From: Cladopsammia gracilis | Taxonomy: Eukaryota > Cnidaria > Anthozoa > Scleractinia > Dendrophylliidae | NCBI GenBank assembly: GCA_022457155.1 | Contig: JAJGOT010000197.1 | Coordinates: 1,256,001-1,320,000 of the forward strand | DNA length: 64,000 bases | Direction of reading: 5' to 3' | Shown here: piece by piece, positions 22,313-32,292 of the stretch | Layout of the letters: every line of letters begins with the position of its first letter | Numbering within the stretch: the stretch's first letter is position 1 | Notes under the pieces: generated by a model | The model's database searches: none | What the model saw: the letters and a program-made list of their open reading frames with translations, nothing else | Told to the model about the DNA's origin: nothing | Position numbers and translations under genes: made by a program

Positions 22313-23860
22313 CAGACAAGTACTGTTATGTTGACAAAATATTCAGCATAGAAGTGGATGCACAAGCATGTTAAAGAAGGAATGTGTTTGAGTATTAATA
22401 CTTTATTTTCAAAAATATCTGGTGACAGATATTTTTTTATGAAACAGAATTAGGAATTGAATTAAGTATAAAACAATAAATAGTTAGAATTTTTTTACAA
22501 GTTGTACATTATGATGGGTGCAATTTAGTCACATTGTGATATTCAAAGGGAACATATTTTTATTGTGATACGAATGTTGAAAGTCTTCAGCTTGTAAAAT
22601 AATTGTTTTTCATGCCACATGCAGGGGAATATGGTTTTCATACAAAATAATGGATAGCACAAGACTGTAATTGCTGTTCCGTTTAGTATTACTTACATTA
22701 AATTCAGTGTCACAATTATTTTAAGGAGAGGAATATTGTAAAATAATTAAGTCTCGCTATGTAATTGGGTGTTATGTTGCTGGCAACAAAATCAATGATT
22801 GGATGAATAAAATGGCACCATGTGAACGAAACTTGTATTTGAAATATTGCTCTTTGAAGGGAGTAGCAAGTATTGTGGATTGCTTTGTAAGACGACAAAC
22901 TTTGCTCTACTGTCTCTCTATGCCAAGGCCCCAGGTGGTTGTTCAAAAGGAGGATAGCACAATGTACTGGATAAATTGGCATTGAATCCAACCCTTGAAC
23001 AACTAGTGGGGTTTGCCTGTAACACATTTATAAAAATGTTATGTTTATATTCAAATGCACCTAACAATGTTAGTGGTTACCTGTCTTGCATTTGAACTAA
23101 ACAATATTCCCATTCAGAAGTTTGATTAGTAGGTTGAGCATCAAAGAATAAATACACACAAAGGGCCGGTTATTTCAAGGAAGTTTAGATGGGGTTTGAC
23201 AAAACTTTTGAAGCACAAGAGCATTGCATTCAAGAGTTACAGGCAAATGAGTATTAGACATTTTTAGCAAGAAATGTATGGAGCTGACATCTTGGTTCAA
23301 TTTTATTTATTTTCACGGCTTATCTGAAATAGCTCGACTACTTGCATGACACATTTAAAACCTTTAAAAATCAGAAGTAAAATAATAGTTAAAACCCAAG
23401 ACTTTTTGTGAAAGATTATAACACTAGTATCCACATACCATGTCAGAAACAGCCAGACTTTAAGATGTATACTAAAGATTTTTTAATTTTTATGACAAAC
23501 ACAAACCAAGAATAGCACAGAGTAGAAAAACATTTATCTCTTTGAAATGACCCACTTTTAAACAGACTACAAGTCCACTTGCTTGAGTAAAAGTTTAATT
23601 TGAAAATGATTTCCTCTTTACGGGATTTATCCGAGGTTACAAATGCTAGCATGTTTCCCATGTGGAGGTCCATTTATTATCTTTAACCAGGGTCTAAATT
23701 AGACTTCATTTAAATAACTGGCCCAAAGTCTTGGCATGTAACCATGACCATTAATTTTTTTAACAGTGTTACAAAAGCAACATCAAAAGACATTTTGAGT
23801 TCAATTATTAAATTCATTTCACTTGATCTAAAATTTCACTTGAGAGTAATTCTGGTTTCT
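22313..23860. other. intergenic DNA between PRODH and the minus-strand small gene
   Basis: AT-rich sequence without a recognisable gene. Short open frames at 22.7-23.0 and 23.4-23.7 kb lack motifs. The 3' end of the minus-strand gene probably lies at its right edge. Confidence 0.35.
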
Positions 23861-23878
23861 TTAGTTTCTTCTTCTTTG

Positions 23879-26800
23879 TTCTGAAAAGAAAACAAGAAAT
23901 TCAAGCAATTCTCATTGTGATCAAATTACTGTGTTTTCTCAATTAAACACCCCCAGAGTTTATTTCAAACTTGTCCTAGTGGACCCGGCGTTTCTTTGAA
24001 TCAGCAGTTTTTTTCGCCCGCCATTTTTTAAGAAAAGGTTATTATTCGTTTTTCTTGGTAGCCATGTACTTTGCCCTTAAATCTTAAGTTTATTATACCA
24101 CAAATAAACGTTTGAGGGGCTTACTTACAACTTCCTCATTATACCCGGCATTTATTCGGGGTCTGGCGTTTAATCGAGAAAATACGGTAACTTCCTTTTC
24201 ACTTCTCACTAAGCACAATTGTTTAGAGGGATTACTTTTCATAGAACAATGATTAGAATATGAAAACACTAGGATTTATTTCTATTTATAAGAACATGCT
24301 TTGAAGCTACAGATATATTGATTGTTAGTTTCACATTAGAGCCAAATGTAAATGTAAACATGGGGCAATATCACAGAGGTTTCAAACATGTTCAAAACCT
24401 GATGTGACTTGTTGGCATCTTTTGGAATATCACAGCAAATACTGCACAGAAATACATGCGAGTTTACACTTGTTGCATTGTAAACCGGCCTTACAGTAAG
24501 TATCAGATCTTACATCCATCAGATGGCCCCTGTGCTTGGATTGTCATCACATGTGACTCTGAGGCAGCGTTAATTTTACCCCACCCAACATAGCACATCA
24601 TCATTTGGACAAATGTCAAGGTTTTCTGCCATGGCAAGGGTTAATGAGGGTAATTATTCTTCACAGAAGGTTTCAGTGAAATTACCAGATGGGTCCCAAA
24701 TAACCATTTAGTCCCCCAGAGTGCCAAAAATCAAAAACAAGAAAGATTCCAAATTTCATTTGATAAAATAATTATTGAAAAACAAATGGTACAATGCAAA
24801 TGTACTGCCGAAGAGGTTTCATCTAAATGGTCACATCATAGGGTTTTGTCCAGAGACTCAAAAGTTAGAACACAATTACATGTCTCCATTGGACTCTGAG
24901 AGTGAAACAGATAAGCAAACTCAGAAGAAACCAAATTTTTTTGTTGTTAATAAATGCCTAAATGATGACCGTTCAAATGTAACAACCCTGATAAATGATT
25001 GCTCGAAATAACAGGCCTGCGTTTGACTGTAACATATAATATATGAAATTAAGATGGTTGACAGCTTTGTAACTTACACAGATTTCCCATCCCAAAATCT
25101 TGTTGTGGTGTGGTGATGCACACTGAAAGAAAAAATCAAAACCTAGTTGATGGAAGATGGCTTTTGCATTGCCTCAGTGAACAACCATATTACACAAATT
25201 GAAAGAAAGACTTGCTAACAATTTGCAATGCACAACAACACAGTTCTTAAAAATAGGCTCCCTTACACCCTTCTTAAGTTTTGGATGTACTGTTAATTTG
25301 ACCTTTCTTCTTTCGAAATTTGGGGGTCTACCCACCCAGGTCTACAGGATCTAGTTTTTCTAGGTCTACTTCCAATGCTTAACCCATGCAGCTGCCATAT
25401 GCAGTTTTTGATATTCTCTTGTCTGATCTTAAGTCAATATTTTTCATTGATTAAAAAATCCAGAGGTTTCGTGTCGCTTTTGCCGAAATACTTAGTTTGT
25501 AGAAAGTGTTGAAAAGGTCTCTGCATGATTTGGGTCTCACGCCACGACCTTTAGCAAATTTGATCACTTTCCAGTTGCATTATTGTTACAGCTTTCAAGT
25601 TTTGAATAGTGTCTACTTGCCCAAGCACATTAGGCACAAAGAGTCAATTAAAAAAGGTCAACCCCGTTGCTCAGATTTAAAAAGCTCGTTTGTGGAGCCA
25701 CACAGCATATTCAGCACACAATATATTATCATCATTGCAACAGGAAGCAATTAATTAAGGGGAGGCGGAAGTAGTGTAAAAAAAATGAAAACAAAGATTT
25801 AAATTGAAAATATTTTTACAATAATTATAGTCACTTACCTATGGAGATGGAGCCGAATGTAATGAACGCGGAAGGTTTTCTTTTATCTGAAAAAATACAG
25901 AGCCACATAAGCAAAAACATTGATGACAAGTTAAACCCCACCAGCATGGATTTGTACTAGGGCATGCTCAGACTAACTTGTTAGATGTCTTCAAAATTTA
26001 AAATCAGGTGAAGAAATTCATACCATCACTGCAAGCCCCGCAATATTAAAAACACAGTGTGACAAAATGAACATGACAGTCCATTGACACTTAACCTCCT
26101 CACTCTCAAGAGTCAATTATGGAAACATGCAGTGTAGTTCTAACTTTTAAGTCTGTCAACAAAATCCTATAATGATGTTACCATTCAAATGAAAACTCTC
26201 TGGGAGTACTTTTGCATGGCATTGTTTGTTTTTCATTATTTTACAAAATGAAATTTGGGATTTTTCTTGAATTTTGGAGCACTCTTGAATGTTAAAGGGT
26301 TATAAAAATATTCTTAAGCTGTGTTCACACTAGGCCGAAACATGATTAGTCTGATCACGAATGAAACATGTTTCATCATAAAAAGTGTTCACATCAGGCA
26401 GTGCATTGCGCGAATCATGATTGAAACATGATTAGTCTGATCATGATTGAAACTACCTCACGAGGTAGTTTCAATCGTGATCAGACTGAACACATTCAAA
26501 ATGGTGGATGGATGCGGAGAAGACACGAGTGTGCAAAAGAATCAAAATTGGATCTTTTATGAAGCCAAATGTCTAGTCGAAGTATGGACAGACGAGGAAA
26601 TACAACGACAATTAGCGGCAATGGGAAGGAAACAAAACATATGGGAGAACATTGCCACAAAACTGAATGAGAATGGTTTTAAGCGTACCGCATCGCAGAA
26701 ATTTATGCGAGTATCACAAAACAGCATAAACAATTCAACCATGCATGAAACTTGTTTGAAACCGACATCTGATGTGAACAATGCAAGAACAAACACGTGT

Positions 26801-29800
26801 ACGCGAAACATGTTTCGTTGAAACATGTTTACTCTAAACATGTTTCGGCTTTAATGTGAACGCAGCTTTAGAGGGCAAAACAGATATGAAAGAATAAATA
26901 ACTATTCACTGAAGTGGAGGTGGCCAGTGGAGGATATTTACCTTCCCGCTTCGCAGTTTGGTAAATAATCGCCACTGGCCACCGACACTGAGATGAATAG
27001 TTGTTTTAGCATATGCTAAAACAATGAGAAAAAATAGCAAAAAAATGATTTTTAACTGATTTATTCCTGTCAACGATTACAATTTCTGTGTGCAAATGAC
27101 TGAAAGTTGCTTGGAGTTGAATAGCACTTGGTATCCCGAGTTTCAGTAGCCAATCTGAGTGTGCCAACAATGCTATCCACTGTTTTGGTAAACAGCTATT
27201 TCAATTAACGTTGTCGGATGAAAAAAGCGAAAAGCCAAGACCGCAAGGTAGTGTGGGATTTTTATGCAACAGCTTTAACCCTAACCCATACTACCTTGCG
27301 GTCTTGGCTTTAAGCTTTCATCCGACAACATTAATTGAAATAGCTGTATACAAAATAACATTAATGTCTGCTCTTGGAGGTGAAAGCAGGGGTTTCAATG
27401 AGAATTGATGTAGGCAGCTGGCCAAGGTACATGTATAATAGGCAGCTGTGACAGATAAGGGGCAGTAAGGCCCCGTCCCACTAGGGGGACAGAAAATTAT
27501 GAAATCAAGAGGCTCGAAAAATGCAATTTTCAGCATTCTGAGCATGAAATTGAGTGAAATGTAAGACAGTTGCTTGTTTGTTGTCAGTAACTGGCGGTGA
27601 GAGGGGAAGTAGGCTGCCAGAAGCCAGTTTCTATCGAAATCCCAGTGAAAATCAAAACAGTCTGGTGGTGCTGCTGTACCTATGTTAGACTGGTCATGCT
27701 GTTATCCACTTGGAACATTTATTTCACATCCATATTTACTAATGTGCATTAATTTGCAGCAATATTTCACAGTTTCCTTCCATTTGTCCATGTCCATGTC
27801 CTCATTGTACCTAAAGGTAGAAAATAAATATAAATGAGAAATTCAGGTCCTTGTCATTACAGAAAATAGCAAAAGGATCAAGAGGATTAAACACTGTCAG
27901 CGACTTAAATACAGTGAGTCATCCTGCACTGTCACTTCAGTGAGTGACATACAGTCAACACCTCTGCATGTCTCATCACCCAGTGTCACAAATTTAATCT
28001 TTTTAGCTCCAGCATTAACATGCAAATTCCCTCACTTGAACCCATACATTTCCTATAGTACTATTCAGGCTTTTGTAGTGACACTGCGAGGAGACCATTA
28101 TTTTCACCAGTTTTATGGTAAGTTCATTGGTACTTATTCACTATGAAGTATAAAGGAGCATAATAAAGACACTTATTCACAATTTTGACTCAAGATAAAA
28201 GAAGAACCTTACCATTCAACATAAGCCAGTATAAAGACTCCATCTGAAAATGGAATAATTTTAATAAAATGTAAGTTAAGCACTAAAACAGAGATGGATA
28301 TTGATGATCTAAAACAGTAATACAGAACGGCTAGTCACTGTTCAGTACCTTTTGGTATTCATTGACAAGTGGGGTTGATACTCAACTCATACATTAAGCC
28401 TTTTTTTGTCATCATTACAGTGACAATGTTACCTCATAAAAAATAGAACAGTTTTCAGACGAGTATCAAAAGTAATTTTGTGATTGCTTTGATCTTTGAT
28501 TGGCACTTCCATCTTCACCATTCAGAAGTAAAACCAAAACCAACTGTGATTTGCTCGCACGTGTTTTCCTGCACTTGGCGGTGGCTACATAAAGTCCCTT
28601 CAAGTTCTGGTTGGTTAATTGAATTTTCTGGTCTGTTGTGATTGCCAGGGATGTAGCTAAGATATCCAACAGGTAAAATTTTGTTATCACAGGCAGAAAA
28701 TTTTGGTTAAAAAAAAGAGAATGAGTTAAGCAGACAATTTTCTAGATGGAAAATCAAGAAAACTCAGTTTTCAGGGGTGTTTTCTTTTCCGCCTTCCGCA
28801 TATTATTTTCATTCTTGGATTGGTCAGAGTAATGAGTTAGGTTTTGGTTTTACGACACTAGAGTGAAAACTGCACTAACGTATGTTGTATTGACATTAGC
28901 AGTGAAACAAGGAAACATGTTTCCTGCAGATGTTGTGGTGCAATAATATTTATTTATTTTGTCCTTGGTGCAAATTTTATTTTCCTTTGTTTTTGGATAT
29001 GGAAATGTATGATAATGTACGATAATGAGTTTTAAAGAAAGGAAAATAAAATTTGCACCAAGGAGATAATTGCACCATAACATAGACATGTTTGCAATTT
29101 TGTTGTTTATATTAGTTTACCTAATGTTACCTTGCCTGTGATTCCTCTGTCAGTTGAACTTCTCACCTCATCAGGTATTTTTCAGACAGCTTTTTGTCTT
29201 ATGCCCTGCTAAAAGATTGGGTTACTGTGGTGAGGAAACAAGTATGAATACTCAAATAATAGAAACTATGACACTACTTCACTGGTCAGAACATCGATAA
29301 TATTCACTCATTTCTCATGTCAGAAGAACGAAAGTTTTATTTTTCCTCATCACTCCAGTGAAAGCAATGTTTAGCCACTAGAATAAGAAAATTGGCTTCC
29401 TCCAGCACTCCACATTGAACCCTTTCACTCCCAGAGTCAGTTATGGAGAGGGTGGCAAAGGGTTTTTGCATGACGCGTGATCAGGGCAAAAATCAGTGCG
29501 TGAAATGTTAAAGTTAGTAAAATGAAAATGTGATTCGTGAATTTAGGAACTAATATCCTTGTAAGGAACCAGACTAAGGAATTTAATGAATATGTGACGC
29601 ATGAATTACGCAAAAAAATAAGTGCATGAAATGGGATCGTGACCCCCCCCCCCCCCCCCCCCTTTGTTACCCTCTATGGGGACATGTAGTGTAGTTCCAA
29701 CTTTCGAGTCTTTGGATGAAATCCTACAGTGTGACCATTCAAATGAAACCTTTTTGGCAGTACTTTGTTCTTTAATATTTTACAAAATGAAATTTGGTAT

Positions 29801-31006
29801 TTGTCTTGAATTTTGATTTCTGGCACTCTTCGTATTAAGGGTTAATAGACCTCTTGAATGTTAGGGGTGGCGAATGGTAAATCTGAGACTCGCCGAGACG
29901 CCGAGACCCTTGTTTCAAAATCCGAGACCGCGACCGCAGCTACGTTATAAAATCCGAGCCCGAGACCCAATGCGGGAAAAAAAACGAGCCCGAGACTCTG
30001 TGCTAAAAATATCCTAATCACCTATCAAACAACAAACAAGGATGAAGAATGAGAATGCTTGACAAAAGTATCCGAGACTCCGAGACCTCGAGTAAAAAAA
30101 TCCGAGACTCCGAGACAGAAAAAGCACCAGCCGAACGAGACTTTGAGACTTAAAACAAAAACTGCCGAGATTTCGAGACTGGACCAAAATTTTCCGAGAC
30201 CCTTGATTTTGAAGGTACCATTTGCCACCCCTAATGTTACTTTCTCCATTCAAAACCTTACACGAGATTTTGAGACTGAAACCATTTGTCTGTATTTTAT
30301 TCCCAAACAGATTTTTTCAAGAAGTTTCTTATAGTTTTTATGCTGCTGAATTAAAGAATATGTATGGGAAAACATGTTTTGACTTGGATGGGATAAATTC
30401 TATCAACCCATGACCTCATGTTACCACCTAAGTCCAAAAGATTTTTTTTTGTCTAACATGGTTCTCATTTTCTTGCTAGTGCTAACACTCAGTAAGAGGT
30501 TAATTCGTTTATTCCAGCACTAAATATTACTACAGCGTTAATTCTCTGATGTCTGGTTTGAATTTGTGCTACGTGGCTCGACATGCATTCATAAGCTTAT
30601 ATTTTATACACCCTTTACAAATCACCATAGTTGGTCAGAAAATCTTAATATGTTGGTCAGAAAATCTTAATATGTTGGTCAGAAAATCTTAATATTTTTA
30701 CAAAGAAATCACCTTCATTTCATATCATAAACTGTCTTACAATACAAGAGATTTTAGGTAAGTTCGTAGGAGTACAATGCAAGGTGTTGCTTTGCACGTG
30801 GTCATTCTGCATTGGGTCCGCCATTTTTATTCACATCAAAGCTTCGCGAGATATTTGCAAATTAGTTTTAGAATTATCCGTAGACGTTTATGAAACACTC
30901 ATAAGTAGTTAAAGAGTACAATAAGAGAAAAAAATGCCCATACCTTACTTGTTTCGTCCCATTTCGCAGAGTACAGTAAACCAACACCATCTTCGTTCGT
31001 TTCCAT
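23879..31006 (-). CDS. small spliced gene, unknown function (about 84 residues)
   Basis: I do not recognise the protein. A chain of short exons keeps one open frame across GT-AG introns: 31006-30949, 28243-28213, 27810-27740, 25886-25839, 25122-25078, with the TAA split between 25078 and a 3' exon starting at 23880. The reading runs METNEDGVGLLYSAKWDETN, then GVFILAYVEWYNED, DKWKETVKYCC, and KRKPSAFITFGSISIVC near the C-terminus, acidic first and then moderately hydrophobic. The first Met may not be the true start: the frame is open upstream to about 31111 with no ATG, so an upstream exon is possible. If intron 5 is not removed, the ending would differ by a few residues. The agreement of four junction phases is the main evidence. 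Confidence 0.5.
23931..24189. mobile_element. MITE, ttttctcaattaaacacc ends
   Basis: The left end tgttttctcaattaaacacc is mirrored by gcgtttaatcgagaaaatac. This is an inverted-repeat element of about 260 bp inside the last intron of the minus-strand gene. Confidence 0.5.
24190..25077. other. intron of the small minus-strand gene
   Basis: No gene is recognised; an open frame at 24775-25011 on the plus strand lacks motifs. Confidence 0.35.
26097..26300 (+). repeat. dispersed repeat (gtagttctaacttttaag family)
   Basis: The phrases cagtgtagttctaactttt and ccattcaaatgaaaactct match the repeats at 29.42-29.85 kb and the satellite units at 37.1 and 52.9 kb. It is a single, non-tandem unit. Confidence 0.5.
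26317..26867. mobile_element. non-autonomous PIF/Harbinger element
   Basis: 551 bp bounded by agctgtgttcacact and its mirror aatgtgaacgcagct, with TTA on both sides (26314-26316 and 26868-26870), the 3-bp TWA target typical of PIF/Harbinger. GAAACATG motifs stud both arms, and the left arm itself folds back at 26430-26490 around actacctcacgaggtagt. Between the arms is a Myb/SANT-like coding piece. There is no DDE transposase. Confidence 0.8.
26501..26821 (+). pseudogene. Myb/SANT-like domain fragment captured in the Harbinger element
   Basis: The frame from ATG 26501 reads MVDGCGEDTSV and then a Myb/SANT-like (trihelix) domain: VEVWTDEEIQRQLAAMGRKQ followed by NIWENIATKLNENGFKRT. W-T-D-E-E, I-W-E-N-I-A and GFKRT are hallmarks of the DNA-binding Myb-like protein that PIF/Harbinger transposons encode beside their transposase. 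After about 26705 the frame passes into the terminal repeat and loses similarity, so the third helix is missing or replaced. Confidence 0.7.
27190..27350. repeat. foldback with about 60-bp arms
   Basis: The left arm (27190-27252: acagctatttcaatta...gccaagaccgcaaggtagt) is mirrored almost perfectly by 27289-27350. The loop is about 36 bases and contains taaccctaaccc. It is probably a foldback transposon in an intron of the small minus-strand gene. Confidence 0.65.
28450..28620 (+). repeat. dispersed 'gttttca..gagt.tc' repeat
   Basis: The phrases gttttcagacgagtatcaaa and ccaactgtgatttgctcgca align with 38240-38520 (gttttcaattgagtgtcgaa ... gcgagcaagtcacaattggt) and with a short piece at 57787-57840. 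It is a dispersed non-coding family. Confidence 0.4.
28936..29077. mobile_element. 142-bp foldback MITE
   Basis: The left end tggtgcaataat...ccttggtgcaaattttatttt is mirrored by aaaataaaatttgcaccaagg...attgcacca. It is non-coding. Confidence 0.6.
29447..29675. mobile_element. MITE inserted into a dispersed repeat
   Basis: The ends agagggtggcaaaggg and cctttgttaccctct belong to the family at 13117-13678. It interrupts a repeat whose uninterrupted relative is at 26097-26300 (gtcaattatggaaacatgca). A run of about 20 C precedes the right end. Confidence 0.55.
29873..30232. mobile_element. CGAGAC-rich element with inverted ends
   Basis: The terminal repeats are aggggtggcgaatggta and taccatttgccacccct, flanked by AATGTT on both sides (29867-29872 and 30233-30238). 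The body is a degenerate array of ccgagac/cgagactccgagac phrases. The long open frames across it are a by-product of the 6-bp periodicity. Confidence 0.65.
30631..30696. repeat. 22-bp tandem repeat, 3 units
   Basis: The unit ttggtcagaaaatcttaatatg starts at 30631, 30653 and 30675. Confidence 0.8.
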
Positions 31007-31111
31007 GTGCTCTTTGAAACTGACCCAGAAGCTCTTGCTAGCTTCTTTTGACCGCGGTGAATTGGAACTAGCATGAGTTTCGGCGGGGAGGGTCAGGGCG
31101 GGGGTGAGCAA

Positions 31112-31839
31112 GCGGAATTATTTTTGATCAAAATGGCCAAAATCTCTGCCCTGTACATACTTAAACGATCTAAAAAACTTTAGATTGTTTATTTAGCAGA
31201 CAATTGGCGTTCGCGTTGGTTTTCTATCTTCTTGCTGTTACACCGTGCTGACGAGACCCAACCAAATATAAACGACAAACTTTCGTGGTCTTTCGTGGAC
31301 CTACGTATCGTTTACGACATTATCGTTTGCGGTCCTTTGCAGATTTTAGTCCCAACCAAATACCCAACCAGGTCGAAACAAGTACGTGTCCACGGTTGCA
31401 TTTGAGGGCGTTTTGGCTTTTGTTGTCGCGTTTTAATAAGTCTATTAAGTGTTCTACATAATCTGGGGCGGTACGCAGCTCTTACAAGGTCTTCTCTGAT
31501 TAGCTGAGAAAACAATAGAGCAAACAACAGAACAATGGCTAACAATAGACCCTAGACCTAAAAAAATAGAGCTGCGTGGTATACAGGTCCAATGAAATTA
31601 GAGGTTCTAAAGAGCTGCGTGGCTACTGGCCTTGCTTACCTTAGTCTTATTTGTTACCGTATGCATGGGCGGCACATATCTATAGCTATAAACGAGAGGC
31701 TTTTTGAGGAATGGTACTGACACGCGGTAACTCCTGCAAATTTTATTTCAAACAACAAACTATAAAGGAATAAGCAAATTCATCCGGATACTGATTCGAT
31801 CAGAAGTTTCCAACAAACACTACATTTAGAAACGCTAAT
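31112..31839. other. spacer between the small gene and the amine oxidase
   Basis: Nothing recognisable as a gene. It probably contains the promoter of the small minus-strand gene (head at about 31.1 kb). Confidence 0.3.
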
Positions 31840-32032
31840 CGCGTTCGAAGAACGCAATTCTAATTTGGTTCGTGTTGGCTGTCCTGTGGTTTACATGCAG
31901 TAAAATTTGAGATTTTTTGGTAGACGGTCTTCCAAATGGCCGCCCCTATTGCTTTTTTCAGGGGGCTCATTTCCGCCGGAAGTTCCTTCGAACGCGCCTC
32001 CATAATCTCCGATTACTGCTAGTATAATATGA
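31840..32032 (+). repeat. dispersed repeat, inverted partner at 53.26-53.42 kb
   Basis: The phrases tgtcctgtggtttacatgca, gctcatttccgccggaa and ctccataatctccgattact recur in reverse complement at 53255-53420. The pair is about 21 kb apart. Confidence 0.6.
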
Positions 32033-32292
32033 TAGCGTGGCATAATATTCAGAAAACAGACTTTTCATTTTGCATTTGAATATTACGTTTTTAAACCAAT
32101 TTGGATACAAGTATTGGTTTTCGTTTAGCTTACTTCAACGTCAATGGTCAAATAAGGAAAAAATGACTTATTGAGATAATCATTACATCAGCTAAAATTA
32201 AACTCAGACAGATAATTAAAGGTTTGCATTGTCTGTTATAGTCGTGGAAAGTGTAAGAAGTTCATTATATAAACTTCAGCTGGTTATATATC

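Noticed and set aside
27270..27282. Telomere or internal telomeric repeat
   Set aside because: Only two taaccc units, in the loop of a foldback.
30014..30334. Open frames on both strands at 30.0-30.3 kb
   Set aside because: They are created by the 6-bp-periodic CGAGAC element.
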